Shown here in pieces: positions 33,892-43,262 of a DNA stretch of 64,000 bases. Both the position numbers and the translations under genes were made by a program. Each line of letters begins with the position of its first letter. The stretch's first letter is position 1. Source of the stretch: JABWAN01 sp041918175 (GTDB lineage Bacteria; Zhuqueibacterota; Zhuqueibacteria; Zhuqueibacterales; Zhuqueibacteraceae); the NCBI GenBank assembly GCA_041918175.1, contig JAYRWE010000073.1, positions 109,335-173,334 on the forward strand. Reading direction: 5' to 3'. The notes under the pieces were generated by a model. The model was not told the origin of the DNA and searched no databases. It saw only the letters and a program-made list of their open reading frames with translations.

Positions 33892-34180
33892 CGCTGCTAC
33901 CTTCGAAAGCCTCAAACTCGTGAGCGCCATGCCCGCATTGCGCGTGCTCGCGCCCCTGCCGATTTTTTCTTTCTCCAACAAAACGACGACAGCGCCGCTG
34001 CGCGCACCATGCAACGCCGTCGAGAGCCCGGTCAAACCGCCGCCGATGATGGCAAGATCGCAGCGCGTGGGCAGCGCATGCGTCGTTGCCGCTGCGAAGG
34101 GGAAGTTGTCGCGCCAATAGGAGAGTTCTTTCATGCGCGCAAGAAAGCGATATTTGTTTAGCTTGGCAAGCCCAATTTCC
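33892..34180 (-). pseudogene. Truncated second copy of the FAD oxidase 5' end (right copy of long target duplication)
   Basis: Read on the minus strand from an ATG at 34132-34134 this encodes MKELSYWRDNFPF and the FAD motif LAIIGGGLTGLSTALHGARS, about 80 codons, then homology stops and the frame runs into the end of the HEPN gene. It matches 32826-33113, including the leader (GCCAAGAAAGCGAAATTTGT versus GCAAGAAAGCGATATTTGT). It has no rest-of-gene and cannot make an oxidase. The sequence beyond 34180 leads into the moaA promoter region. Confidence 0.85.
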
Positions 34181-34244
34181 GCTTGATTGTCAAAACCCCT
34201 CATGGTATCTTGCGCGCACTGCAACGCACAAAACTTGACTCCCA

Positions 34245-35234
34245 ATGAAACCTCTGCTTGATACTTATGGCCGCGTCGCCAGCAATCTGCGCATCTCCAT
34301 CACCGACCGCTGCAATTTTCGCTGCCGCTATTGCATGCCCGAAGAAGGTATGCAATGGCTCAAACGCAATCAGGTTTTGACCTTCGAAGAAATCGTGCGG
34401 CTGGCAAAATTGTTCGTCGGTTTGGGCGTCGAAAAAATCCGGCTCACCGGCGGCGAGCCGACTTTGCGCAAAGACCTGCCCGAACTAATCAGCATGCTCG
34501 CACCCTTGCCGGGTCTGAAAGATCTCGGCCTCACCACGAACGGATATTTTCTCAAAGAACTTGCCGGCGATTTGTATCGCGCGGGGTTGCGCCGCATCAA
34601 TGTGAGCTTGGATTCACTCGCGCCGCAACGCGTGCGCGACATGGCGCGCCGTGAGGCTTATCACAAAATCATGGTCGGCTTGGAAGAGCTGGCGAAATAT
34701 CCCATTCGCCCGGTGAAAATCAACACCGTCATTATGCGCGGCTTCAACGATGATGAAGTGCTTCCGCTCGTCGATTTTGCGCGCGAGCGGCGCTATCAAG
34801 TGCGCTTCATCGAGTTTATGCCGCTCGACGGCGAAGGCGTGTGGAGCCGCGATAAAGTGATGACCACCGCGGAGATTTTGGAATTGGTGCGCTCGCGTTA
34901 TGAGGTTTATCCCAAAGAAACGCGTGCGGACGGCGTGCCTGCGGACACGTATTGTTTCAACGACGGCCGCGGCGAGATCGGCTTCATCAGTTCGGTGAGC
35001 GAGCCGTTTTGTTATGCGTGCAATCGCGTGCGCATCACCGCGGACGGGCATTTTCTTACGTGCCTTTTTTCGCTCAAGGGTACCGATCTCAAAACGCCGA
35101 TGCGCGCCGGAGCGACGGACGCGGAGCTGGCGAAAATGATTCGCGAGGCGGTGTGGCACAAAGAGGAAGGTCATGAAATCAACCTCGCGACGTTCGTGAA
35201 GCCACAGAGGAACATGTCACAAATCGGCGGATGA
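34245..35234 (+). CDS. moaA: GTP 3',8-cyclase (molybdenum cofactor biosynthesis protein A)
   Basis: A 329-residue radical SAM enzyme. The N-terminal cluster motif CNFRCRYC gives Cys23, Cys27 and Cys30, with GGEPTLRKDLPELI after it. The C-terminal second cluster uses CYACNRVRITADGHFLTC with Cys256, Cys259 and Cys273. The protein ends in the conserved GG. It converts GTP to 3',8-cyclo-7,8-dihydro-GTP, the first step of molybdopterin synthesis. No other moa/moe gene is adjacent. Length is normal for the family. The ATG at 34245 is the first in frame and just after a GACTCCCA leader. Confidence 0.97.
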   Translation: MKPLLDTYGRVASNLRISITDRCNFRCRYCMPEEGMQWLKRNQVLTFEEIVRLAKLFVGLGVEKIRLTGGEPTLRKDLPELISMLAPLPGLKDLGLTTNGYFLKELAGDLYRAGLRRINVSLDSLAPQRVRDMARREAYHKIMVGLEELAKYPIRPVKINTVIMRGFNDDEVLPLVDFARERRYQVRFIEFMPLDGEGVWSRDKVMTTAEILELVRSRYEVYPKETRADGVPADTYCFNDGRGEIGFISSVSEPFCYACNRVRITADGHFLTCLFSLKGTDLKTPMRAGATDAELAKMIREAVWHKEEGHEINLATFVKPQRNMSQIGG

Positions 35235-35351
35235 GTTCCGGAGCGATTGAAGCGCACGACCAATATCTCCGCAGCAGAAAAGATTTCTGAAGAATTAGAA
35301 CTCAAAGATTGGAACCAGAACTAACGACACGAGGAAAAGGCAAGAACAGTG

Positions 35352-36284
35352 ATGAACGAAGTTCGTAATGTCATCATTATCGGCACCGGCCCTTCGGGTT
35401 ATACGGCTGCCATTTACACGGCGCGCGCGAATCTCAAGCCGCTCGTGTTTGCCGGCGCGCAACCCGGCGGGCAACTCACGCTCACCACGCACGTGGAAAA
35501 TTTTCCCGGCTTTCCCGAAGGCGTGCTCGGGCCGGAGCTCATGGAGAATATGCGCATGCAAAGCGAGCGCTTCGGCACAGAGTTCGTTTATGATGCGGTG
35601 ACGCGCGTGGATTTCAGCAAACGTCCGTTTGAAATTTTTGTGGGCGAACAAAAGTATCTTTCGCAAACCGTCATCATCTCTTCCGGTGCTTCGGCAAAGC
35701 TGCTCGGTTTGGAATCAGAGCGCAAGCTCATTGGCCGCGGTGTATCGACATGCGCGACATGCGACGGCGCGTTCTTCCGGAATCAGGAAGTCATCGTTGC
35801 CGGCGGCGGCGATACTGCAATGGAAGATTCGAGCTTCATCACGAAGTTCGCGAGCAAGGTTTATCTCGTGCATCGCCGCGACAAGCTGCGCGCATCGAAG
35901 ATCATGCAAGAGCGCGCGTTCAAAAATCCCAAGATCAGTTTCATTTGGGACACGGCGATCACGGAGATTCATGACGTGCAACAAAACAACGTCACGGGCG
36001 TGACGCTGCAAAACCTCAAAACCGGCGCGAAGACGGAGATGCCGATCAGCGGCGTGTTCGTCGCCATCGGTCATCAACCCAACACGGCCTTTCTTGGCGG
36101 GCAAATTGACACGGATGAAGTGGGTTATATCAAACTCAAGCAGCGCACGATGACCAACGTGGAAGGCGTGTTTGCCGCGGGCGACGTAGTGGATCATTAC
36201 TATCGTCAAGCCATCACCGCGGCGGGCATGGGCTGCCAAGCTGCGATGGATGTGGAAAAGTATTTGGAAGCAAAGGGACACTAA
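35352..36284 (+). CDS. trxB: Thioredoxin reductase
   Basis: A 310-residue flavoprotein with FAD motif GTGPSGYTAAIYTARA, redox motif CATCDGAFF (Cys134, Cys137), NADPH motif VAGGGDTAMEDSSF and the C-terminal FAD-ribityl motif GVFAAGDVVDHYYRQAITAA. It transfers electrons from NADPH to thioredoxin in the cytoplasm. Two start codons adjoin, GTG at 35349 and ATG at 35352; the ATG is chosen. It lies 118 bases after moaA, possibly separately transcribed. Confidence 0.97.
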   Translation: MNEVRNVIIIGTGPSGYTAAIYTARANLKPLVFAGAQPGGQLTLTTHVENFPGFPEGVLGPELMENMRMQSERFGTEFVYDAVTRVDFSKRPFEIFVGEQKYLSQTVIISSGASAKLLGLESERKLIGRGVSTCATCDGAFFRNQEVIVAGGGDTAMEDSSFITKFASKVYLVHRRDKLRASKIMQERAFKNPKISFIWDTAITEIHDVQQNNVTGVTLQNLKTGAKTEMPISGVFVAIGHQPNTAFLGGQIDTDEVGYIKLKQRTMTNVEGVFAAGDVVDHYYRQAITAAGMGCQAAMDVEKYLEAKGH

Positions 36285-36348
36285 AAAGCAGAGAGCAGAG
36301 GGCGCAGGGGGAAAGCGCGCTCTATGCACTCCGCACGAGGCGCACTTT

Positions 36349-36660
36349 ATGATCAAACTCAACCTTCGTTGGTTCATTCAAGCGCTGGCTTTGGCGAGCA
36401 GCATTTATTGCTTCATGACGGTTTTTAATTCGAGCAAGGCGCTGTTCACAAAATTTTCCTTCAGCGCAGCGGCGCCGATTATGCTTTGGGCGGCGTTGTT
36501 CTGCTGCAGTTTTTTTGTGTTAATGTTCACAAGCTATCTCAAACAACGCGGCAACCAAACCCTCCGCAATCGCATCGCTGCTTTCGAAGCGCTCGTGCGT
36601 CTGCTGCGCCTAGAGAATTATAGCGAACGCAAAACTCCTGCGCCTCTTCCTCCCGCATAA
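36349..36660 (+). CDS. Small membrane protein, unknown function
   Basis: A 103-residue protein with two membrane segments, near residues 8-25 (FIQALALASSIYCFM) and 40-62 (AAPIMLWAALFCCSFFVLMF). A basic cytoplasmic tail, KQRGNQTLRNRIAAFEALVR, and a Pro-rich end follow. The frame could extend to 36250, but that would overlap the trxB 3' end and read non-conserved sequence; the ATG at 36349 is preferred. No family is recognised. Confidence 0.6.
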   Translation: MIKLNLRWFIQALALASSIYCFMTVFNSSKALFTKFSFSAAAPIMLWAALFCCSFFVLMFTSYLKQRGNQTLRNRIAAFEALVRLLRLENYSERKTPAPLPPA

Positions 36661-36669
36661 TCTTGTTTC

Positions 36670-37611
36670 TCACTCCTGCGGTTTTTGTTTTTCCAATTCC
36701 TTCTTGCTCAACCACCATGCGATCGCCTCCTCGGTCGCTGTGCGCGAGAGTTTGATCAACGCTTCGACCGAACCGAGCATGGAAATCTGCCCGCCGACGA
36801 GCAAGCGTTTGGTCTCGACGTTCTCCGCGTCTTCGCCATAATTTATTGCAGCCAATTTCTGTTGAAACGGCCCATAAAGCGCATTGCCTCGAAAGATTTC
36901 TTCCGGCCAATGTTTGAGCAAAGCTTGCAAGTAAGCCTCTTCCACGGCAAGATGCCGATCCGCAGCCGCGAGCTTTAGCGCATATTCCGCTTTCAATTCT
37001 GGCAGTCTGCCGGCTTCGCCATAACTCACGAGCGGGATTTTTTTATGCTGCGTCGTATACCAGTCATTGACCTCCTTATGCTGGTGTTCACGCGCAAGCG
37101 TCAAATCCGTTTGCTTGCGATAGCGCGTCGCATGGTCCTGCATTTCCAAAGCAAGTGTTTCACTCATGCGCGCATGCTCCTCTTGCGCGGCGATCACTTC
37201 CTCCGATTCGGGCGTCAGAGCGCGTGCGCCCAAACCCATTTGCTGGGTCATGGCCATCGCGAACTGTACCTTCTCCGCGTCACTCATCTTCTCCATCTTC
37301 TGGCGGAGCTCTTCCGCATCCATTTGCTGGAGCGAAGCAGAAACCGGTACATTCAAAACGAAATTCAGCTTTTGGCACTGCTCTCCGAGCGCGTTGAGTT
37401 CGCTCTCGATCTGCCTATAAAACTTTTCTGCGGTGCAGCGCAGGATGATATTCTCCTCTTTGCACTCATGCCGCGCAACGGCTTCTTGCACGCTAGCCGG
37501 AGGCACAGGCACACGTCCATAGAGTTCCAGCATATTCACTTTAATCATCTTCTGCCCGAAAGCGCAAACCGCAAGCAGCAAGGACAGCACGAGAGTCATG
37601 TTGCGTTTCAT
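36670..37611 (-). CDS. Exported helical protein, unknown function
   Basis: A 313-residue protein with signal peptide MKRNMTLVLSLLLAVCAFGQ. The mature part is strongly helical and charged, with coiled-coil-like stretches such as EELRQKMEKMSDAEKVQFAMAM (about residues 100-120) and several Gln/Glu-rich helices. Three Cys residues near the start (HECKEEN, LRCTAEK, EQCQK) may form disulfides. No family is recognised. A GAGCTTTG leader precedes the ATG on the minus strand. The 250 bases between it and the next gene upstream hold nothing recognised. Confidence 0.75.
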   Translation of the reverse strand: MKRNMTLVLSLLLAVCAFGQKMIKVNMLELYGRVPVPPASVQEAVARHECKEENIILRCTAEKFYRQIESELNALGEQCQKLNFVLNVPVSASLQQMDAEELRQKMEKMSDAEKVQFAMAMTQQMGLGARALTPESEEVIAAQEEHARMSETLALEMQDHATRYRKQTDLTLAREHQHKEVNDWYTTQHKKIPLVSYGEAGRLPELKAEYALKLAAADRHLAVEEAYLQALLKHWPEEIFRGNALYGPFQQKLAAINYGEDAENVETKRLLVGGQISMLGSVEALIKLSRTATEEAIAWWLSKKELEKQKPQE

Positions 37612-37859
37612 TCAAAGCTCCTTTTCAAAAATAAAAGATGTAAGATGAATTCACCTGCACGCTGTTTCGTATCAATGCGCTACACGCACAGAATAACCAA
37701 CCTGATCCATGCGACCGCGGTGTAAACGCCAAACACAGAGGCGCCGACAGCACGCCCCCAGATCGCATTGCAAACAAACCCGGTAGTGCCAAATCGCAAA
37801 ATAGCGGCGCGAATTTTTGTCAGTTGTTTCAAGCCTTGGCGCATCATCGGCGTTGCGCT

Positions 37860-38960
37860 TCATTTTACCAAAGCCATCCGTTTCATTTGCTCCACGCCTC
37901 CGACTTTTAAACGATAGAGATAGATTCCGCTTGCGAGGCTATTGCCCTGCTCATCGCGGCCGTTCCAGGTGACGGTGTGCGAACCGGCGCTCATGGGCGC
38001 GGAGAGCAGCGTGCGCACTTTTTCGCCGAGCAAATTGTAAATCGTCATTTCCACCAAACCGCTGCTTTGCAATTGAAACGCAATTTGCGTCGCAGGATTA
38101 AACGGGTTCGGGTAATTTTGTTCAAGCGTAAACATTGCAGGCATGATGCTCGCGTCACGTTCCGCCACACCGGTCGTCGTCGACACCAAGCGTCCAAACG
38201 AGGCGGCATCTGTGAAGTTTAGATTCGTTTCCTCGTCTTGGCTGGTAATTTCGGCGACCACGAAATCGTTTTTAGAAATCCAGCTATAGCTGAGATTCGA
38301 GCTGGAGTCGGTCAGAAATAGTTGTCCGCCCAAATAGGTTTTGGTGATGATGGCGTTCGCGCTGCGCAAACGGAGACAGCCATAATCACCGCCGGGCAAG
38401 CGCACCGTGCCCCACGCATCAACCACATTGCTCGCTTTGACTATGTTGATAACAGCGAAGCTCGCGAAGTCGCCAATCGTATCCGTTTGCAGGGTACTCC
38501 ATGAGCGGTTGAATTGCATCGGCAAAGGCGTGATCGCATCGTTGCCAAAGTCTGAGGTCAAAGAAGTGTCCGGCGCAACCACGCCCGCGCCGAGCAAACG
38601 AAAGTTGCCGCTTGTGATTTGCAGATACAAATAATTCTCGCTCAGATCGCCGTCGAGGATGATGCGCTGCGCTAGATTCGCGAGTGGGAATTGCGCTGCG
38701 AACGGCGTCCCGCTCGGCGCGAGAAATTGGTGCGTACGTTTCTCTGTGCTCAACGGCACGTTGCGAAAGTCCCACGTTTGGTTCGCACCCGCGGCGCCGA
38801 CATTCACCGTAATGCTGCCGCTTTGATCTTCTTCATACACTTGTGCTTTTCCTCTCAAACCGAGAAGGTCATTTGCTGTCACCGTGATTTGTGCGGTAGC
38901 CAACATGGGAATGCAGAACAAGAGCGCCGCGAGGTTGAAAAAATGGAAACGAGCTTTCAT
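37860..38960 (-). CDS. Secreted protein with Por-type C-terminal sorting domain
   Basis: A 366-residue protein. The start ATG at 38960 begins MKARFHFFNLAALLFCIPML with cleavage near ATAQ; the longer frame from 39086 is not used. The mature N-terminal part of about 250 residues is beta-rich and resembles no recognised enzyme. The C-terminal 85 residues are a FlgD/Por sorting domain: FTLEQNYPNPFNPATQIAFQ, VEMTIYNLLGEKVRTLLS, HTVTWNGRDEQGN and SGIYLYRL. The sorting domain targets the protein to the cell surface in bacteria with type IX-like export. It is related in this respect to 16062-19115. Confidence 0.85.
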   Translation of the reverse strand: MKARFHFFNLAALLFCIPMLATAQITVTANDLLGLRGKAQVYEEDQSGSITVNVGAAGANQTWDFRNVPLSTEKRTHQFLAPSGTPFAAQFPLANLAQRIILDGDLSENYLYLQITSGNFRLLGAGVVAPDTSLTSDFGNDAITPLPMQFNRSWSTLQTDTIGDFASFAVINIVKASNVVDAWGTVRLPGGDYGCLRLRSANAIITKTYLGGQLFLTDSSSNLSYSWISKNDFVVAEITSQDEETNLNFTDAASFGRLVSTTTGVAERDASIMPAMFTLEQNYPNPFNPATQIAFQLQSSGLVEMTIYNLLGEKVRTLLSAPMSAGSHTVTWNGRDEQGNSLASGIYLYRLKVGGVEQMKRMALVK

Positions 38961-39445
38961 GATAAAATCCTGTGTTTGATGAGGTGAGTTGAACCGGCTT
39001 CTTCCTTCCTGGCGAAAAGGAAGAAGCATTATTTGGCGCGACTGCGTCAGGTTTTCGCTCTGCCCGCGAAAAACGCGGTGACCCAAAAACTTTCGCGCCT
39101 TTCGTGGGCAAGAATCTTACTCCGCTTTCGCATTGTGCATGTGCAAAAAGATACGCCGGGATCGCCTCAAGGTTGTTAGATCAAATGGACTAATCTGAAG
39201 TAGGCAGGAGGAATTGCAAAACGGAGAATAAGCTTATGAAAGTTTTGAAGGTGAATCGAACTTGGAAGGAAAAGGAGGTGGACTATTGTCGGTTTTGTTT
39301 CTCGTGGGAATGTAATGCCTCACCCTGAACTTTTTCTTGACAAAACAAAAGGCTTTCTTCATTTTGAAGGGATACCATTGTCCCATGGTAAACGGCAAAC
39401 CAGCGCCACCGTTGTTTATTTCTTTAATGCCACATGTGAGCCACC
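38961..39445. other. Divergent intergenic region with a partial palindromic repeat
   Basis: This lies between the secreted protein gene and the sensor kinase. CGCGAAAAACGCGGTGACCC followed by CTTTCGCGCCTTTCGTGGGC at about 39065-39112 resembles the CCCACGAAA palindrome at 7868-7920. Nothing else is recognised; it must contain the promoters of both flanking genes, but no motif could be fixed. Confidence 0.4.
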
Positions 39446-42388
39446 ATGTCAAGTCATCGCATACTTTTCATCCTTTGCTTTTGCCTTGCCGCCTTTTGTC
39501 GCGCACAGGTTCTTCCCTTCGAGCATTATTCCGTCAAAGACGGCCTGTCCTCCAATTGGGTCACTTCGGTTTTTCAAGACACCCGCGGCTATCTGTGGAT
39601 CAGCGGCGACGAAGGGATTTCGGTGTATGACGGCGTCAATTTCAAAAACTATGGCGTGGCCGACGGCCTGCCGGTGAGCCACATTTGGCGCGTTTACGAA
39701 GGCCCGCGCTCGCCCGGCACGATTTGGATCGGCACCAATAACAATCGCGTGTGGAAATTTGCCGAAGGAAAATTTTCCCGGATCAAATCTGACCCGCGTT
39801 TAAATTCGGCAACTTATTTTTTGGAGGACCACACCGGCACGATTTGGTGCGGCACGGGGCGCGGCGCGTATCAGGTGCAAAACGATAGTCTCGTCTTTTT
39901 TCCAACCGGAAGCGATTCCCTCTGGATTCCTTTTATCGCACAAACGCGCGACAGCTTGATTTGGATCAGCACCGCCAAGCATCTCTATCGCTACTCGCCG
40001 CGCACGCGGGAAACCACGCGACTGAATGTCGCGCCGACGGGCTTCACCTCCATGCTGGAGGACAATGAGGGCAACGTTTGGCTTGGCGATTACAAAGGCA
40101 TGCTGCATCTCTGGCGCAACGATCGCCTCGTGGCCTCGCGCCAAGTCAATTTCAAAGAAATGCATGAAGCGCGCTCATTGCACGAAATCGCCGATGACGG
40201 CGAAGGTAATCTTTGGCTCGCCACTTCCAATGGCATTCTAAAAATTGCCAAGCAAAATTTTCCCGCGGACAACGAGATTCGATATTCTACTGCGAACGGC
40301 TTGCGCGACGAAGACCTCATCGCGTGCCGGCGCGACCGCGAGGGCAATCTTTGGTTCGGCTCGCGGTCCGAAGGTTTGGTAAAATTATCCGACCGCCAGG
40401 TTTTTCGCTTTCCGCTCACGGGCTTGCGGCCGGACCTGATGAACCGCGCCGCCGTGACGGATCAACGCGGCCGCATTTTCGTTTCCGTGGAAGATGGCGT
40501 GTGGGAAGTTTGGCGCAAGGCTGGCGGCGAGTGGAACACCCATTTGCATCACTTGGATAAAGAAAATTTGTCGGGACGTTATTGGCAAACGTTCATTGAT
40601 CATGATAGCACGTTTTGGGTTTCATTTGTCCGCGGCGGGTTGGCTGGTTTCCGCATCAAGCCGGCAGGTGAAGGCCACTCGCTGCTGCAACGAACGCACT
40701 TGCTGCGGCCGGGCCGAGAAATCATGGAAGGATTTCCCATTGCCTTTTTCATTGACGCGCAGCGACAGCTTTGGTGCAGTATGCGTGATCGCGGCGTGGC
40801 GCATGTTGATCTCAACACCATGACGCAACGCGCCTTTTATGACAACCACAGCGGCATGCTGTCGGGCACGATTCGCGCGATTTTGCGCGGGCCGGACAAG
40901 CGTTATTGGTTTGGCGAATTTGCCGACGGCATTGCGCTATTCGAGCGCGAGAGCGACACGCTGCGTTTTGTGCGCAAACTGAACAAGCCCGATGGCCTTT
41001 CCGACAGTCAAATTCGCTTCATCGATCAACGCCGCAACGGCGAAATTTGGATCGGCACACGCTTCGGCGGCGTGACGATTTATGACGGCGAAAAATTCGA
41101 AACGCTTTCCACCAAACAGGGCTTGTTCAGCGACGCGGTGTGGGGCTTTGCAGAAGACGATTCCAGCCGAATGTGGATCGCGACTTCCGTCGGCATTCAA
41201 CGGACGGCCTCGGCGCAATCGCGCGAATTGGTGGCTATTCCGGAGTTGCGCGGCGAATACTTCGGTTCGGTCGGCATTGCGCCGGACAATTTGGTTTGGG
41301 GCGTGAGCTACAAACAATTGGTGGTTTATGATTACGGGCGCGCGCGCGAGGCCGCGCCGCCGCTCATTCATCTCACCGAATTTTACGTGAAAGGTGAGAA
41401 GCGTTCGTTCAATGCTGCCGCGAAATATGCGCACGACGAAAATTCCTGCGCGGTGAGTTTCATCGGGCTTAGTTTTAAAAATGAAAAAGCCGTGCGCTAT
41501 CGCTATCGCTTGCGCGGCCTCGAGGACGATTGGCAAGGCCCGACGAGCGAGCAGACCGCGCGCTTTGCCGCGCTGCCCGCAGGCGAATATATATTTGAAG
41601 TCGTGGCGATCAGCGCCGAAGGCGTGGCCAGCACGCCTACCTCGTTTACTTTTACGATTCTGCCGCCATACTGGCAACGCTGGTGGTTCATCGCGTTTGG
41701 CCTGATCGTTCTCGGCGGCGTATTGTACGCGGTTCACATCGTGCGCTTGGATCGCGTATTGGAGATTGAAAAAATCCGCTCGCGCATCGCCACGGATTTG
41801 CACGACGACATCGGCGCGGGTTTGACGCATATCGGGTTGTTGTCGCAAGTCGCGTTGCAAAAACAAAATGCCGCGCGCGAGGGAGGCGCGAACGATCTCG
41901 GTGCGGCGATGGAGCGCGTCGGCAACATTGCGCGCGAGCTTTCCGCGGCCATGAGCGACGTCGTGTGGTCGGTCAATCCGCAGCATGATTCCATGAACGC
42001 GCTGCAGCGCCGGTTGCACACTTTTGCCGGCGAAGTTTGCGAGGCCAAAGGCATTAAGCTGAATATCGAAGTTGCGAAAGCGCTTGCTGCGGTTAAGCTG
42101 CATCCGGAAATCCGCCGCAGCTTATTGCTTATCGGAAAAGAAGCGCTGCACAACACCGTGAAATATTCCGGCAGCTCGAGTTTCTCCGTGAAATTTGCCT
42201 TGCAGCACGACAATATTTCAATGAACATCGTTGATGCGGGCAACGGCTTTGACATGGCGCAGACCAAAAACGGCAACGGCTTGGCCAACATGCGCATGCG
42301 CGCGGAAAAGCTGGGCGGGAAGTTTGAGGTGGTTTCGGAAATGGGGAAAGGGACGCGCATTGAAGTCATCGCGCCGTTAAAAACTTAA
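39446..42388 (+). CDS. Sensor histidine kinase with reg_prop propeller and Y_Y_Y domain
   Basis: A 980-residue protein. The signal sequence MSSHRILFILCFCLAAFCRA precedes around a dozen reg_prop repeats (YLWISGDEGISVYDG, TIWIGTNNNRVWKF, NVWLGDYKGMLHLW), which form a periplasmic double propeller. A Y_Y_Y strand-rich domain follows near residues 640-740, then a single membrane segment near 750-770 (WWFIAFGLIVLGGVLYAVHI). The cytoplasmic HisKA_3 domain has the phospho-acceptor in TDLHDDIGAGLTHIG (His786), and the HATPase ends NGNGLANMRMRAEKLGGKFE. It pairs with the LuxR-type regulator downstream. The ligand is unknown; relatives sense polysaccharides. Confidence 0.93.
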   Translation: MSSHRILFILCFCLAAFCRAQVLPFEHYSVKDGLSSNWVTSVFQDTRGYLWISGDEGISVYDGVNFKNYGVADGLPVSHIWRVYEGPRSPGTIWIGTNNNRVWKFAEGKFSRIKSDPRLNSATYFLEDHTGTIWCGTGRGAYQVQNDSLVFFPTGSDSLWIPFIAQTRDSLIWISTAKHLYRYSPRTRETTRLNVAPTGFTSMLEDNEGNVWLGDYKGMLHLWRNDRLVASRQVNFKEMHEARSLHEIADDGEGNLWLATSNGILKIAKQNFPADNEIRYSTANGLRDEDLIACRRDREGNLWFGSRSEGLVKLSDRQVFRFPLTGLRPDLMNRAAVTDQRGRIFVSVEDGVWEVWRKAGGEWNTHLHHLDKENLSGRYWQTFIDHDSTFWVSFVRGGLAGFRIKPAGEGHSLLQRTHLLRPGREIMEGFPIAFFIDAQRQLWCSMRDRGVAHVDLNTMTQRAFYDNHSGMLSGTIRAILRGPDKRYWFGEFADGIALFERESDTLRFVRKLNKPDGLSDSQIRFIDQRRNGEIWIGTRFGGVTIYDGEKFETLSTKQGLFSDAVWGFAEDDSSRMWIATSVGIQRTASAQSRELVAIPELRGEYFGSVGIAPDNLVWGVSYKQLVVYDYGRAREAAPPLIHLTEFYVKGEKRSFNAAAKYAHDENSCAVSFIGLSFKNEKAVRYRYRLRGLEDDWQGPTSEQTARFAALPAGEYIFEVVAISAEGVASTPTSFTFTILPPYWQRWWFIAFGLIVLGGVLYAVHIVRLDRVLEIEKIRSRIATDLHDDIGAGLTHIGLLSQVALQKQNAAREGGANDLGAAMERVGNIARELSAAMSDVVWSVNPQHDSMNALQRRLHTFAGEVCEAKGIKLNIEVAKALAAVKLHPEIRRSLLLIGKEALHNTVKYSGSSSFSVKFALQHDNISMNIVDAGNGFDMAQTKNGNGLANMRMRAEKLGGKFEVVSEMGKGTRIEVIAPLKT

Positions 42389-42420
42389 ATCCGATGATTG
42401 TGAAAAGTAAAAAGCTTTTG

Positions 42421-42482
42421 AACACGGATGACGCGGATTTTTGTTTTTTGCTTTATCCGCGCCAATCCGTTCAATCTGCGTT
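42421..42482. repeat. Palindromic element between kinase and regulator
   Basis: AACACGGATGACGCGGAT on the left pairs with ATCCGCGCCAATCCGTT on the right, with a T-rich loop. It lies between the kinase stop and the regulator start and may modulate read-through. It resembles common dispersed palindromes rather than a terminator. Confidence 0.5.
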
Positions 42483-42517
42483 CAAAAAAACGATTGGAAT
42501 GCTTTCGCAACTACTCA

Positions 42518-42524
42518 GGTGAGC
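42518..42524 (+). promoter_or_regulatory. Ribosome-binding site for the GTG start of the response regulator
   Basis: AGGTGAG lies four bases before the GTG at 42528 and is the only good Shine-Dalgarno sequence upstream of this reading frame, which decides the start. Confidence 0.5.
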
Positions 42525-42527
42525 AAA

Positions 42528-43178
42528 GTGGTAAATCAAAATTCAATCATCACTGTCGCTATTGTGGACGACGACGCCAATGTGCGCGACATGATTCAAA
42601 TGTTGATTGCGAACTCGGCGGATTTGAAATTTGTCGGTGCGTATTCGAGCTGCGACGACGTATTGGAGCGCATGATCGACGACATTCCGGATGTGGTGCT
42701 GATGGACATCAACATGCCGGGCCGCTCGGGCATTGAATGCGTCGAAGCCCTACGGCTGGAAATTCCGGACATGAAAATTCTCATGCTCACCAACTACAGC
42801 GACGACGAGCGCGTGTTCGAGTCGCTGCGCGCCGGCGCCGTGGGTTATCTACTCAAAAATTCCTCGATTGAAAAAATCTCGGAGTCGATCAAAGAAGCCT
42901 ATAACGGCGGCGCGCCCATGTCCGGCGAGATCGCGCAGAAAGTCCTGGCGTATTTTCAAGGCCAAAAGAAAAACGTGAAATACACCAGCGAACTTTCCGA
43001 GCGCGAGCTTGACGTGCTGCGCGCGCTCACCGACGGTCTGAGCAACAAAGAGATCGCCGCGAAACTGTTTGTGAGCTTGCCGACGGTGCGCTTTCATCTC
43101 AAAAACATCTACGCCAAATTGCACGTCACCTCGCGCACTGAGGCGGTGATCAAAGCCATGCAGGAGAAGCTGGCGTGA
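42528..43178 (+). CDS. NarL/FixJ-type response regulator
   Basis: A 216-residue regulator. The receiver domain has acidic residues in IVDDDANVRD and the phospho-acceptor Asp60 in VVLMDINMPGRSG. LLKNSSIEKISESI holds the conserved Lys. The C-terminal LuxR helix-turn-helix is LSERELDVLRALTDGLSNKE plus SLPTVRFHLKNIYAKLHV. The GTG at 42528 is chosen because AGGTGAG lies just upstream; the frame is open from 42441, and a GTG at 42519 is a second option. It is the partner of the kinase immediately upstream. Confidence 0.92.
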   Translation: MVNQNSIITVAIVDDDANVRDMIQMLIANSADLKFVGAYSSCDDVLERMIDDIPDVVLMDINMPGRSGIECVEALRLEIPDMKILMLTNYSDDERVFESLRAGAVGYLLKNSSIEKISESIKEAYNGGAPMSGEIAQKVLAYFQGQKKNVKYTSELSERELDVLRALTDGLSNKEIAAKLFVSLPTVRFHLKNIYAKLHVTSRTEAVIKAMQEKLA

Positions 43179-43181
43179 TGC

Positions 43182-43233
43182 GTGGCGTAGACTTCCAACC
43201 TGCAAGCAAAAGTAAGCAGGAAGCTTGCGCTAC
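43182..43233. repeat. Dispersed palindrome family C, copy 1
   Basis: GTGGCGTAGACTTCCAACCT pairs with AAGCAGGAAGCTTGCGCTAC. It begins four bases after the response-regulator stop. A second member lies at 47008-47060, and a half-copy (GTAGCGTAGGCTTCC) follows the OsmC gene near 47667. Confidence 0.6.
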
Positions 43234-43262
43234 GAAGCATCATGCAATTAACGGATAATGCC

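Noticed and set aside
37672..37863. 63-codon minus-strand frame between the two exported proteins
   Set aside because: No ribosome-binding site, Cys/Arg-rich random composition, and no family features.
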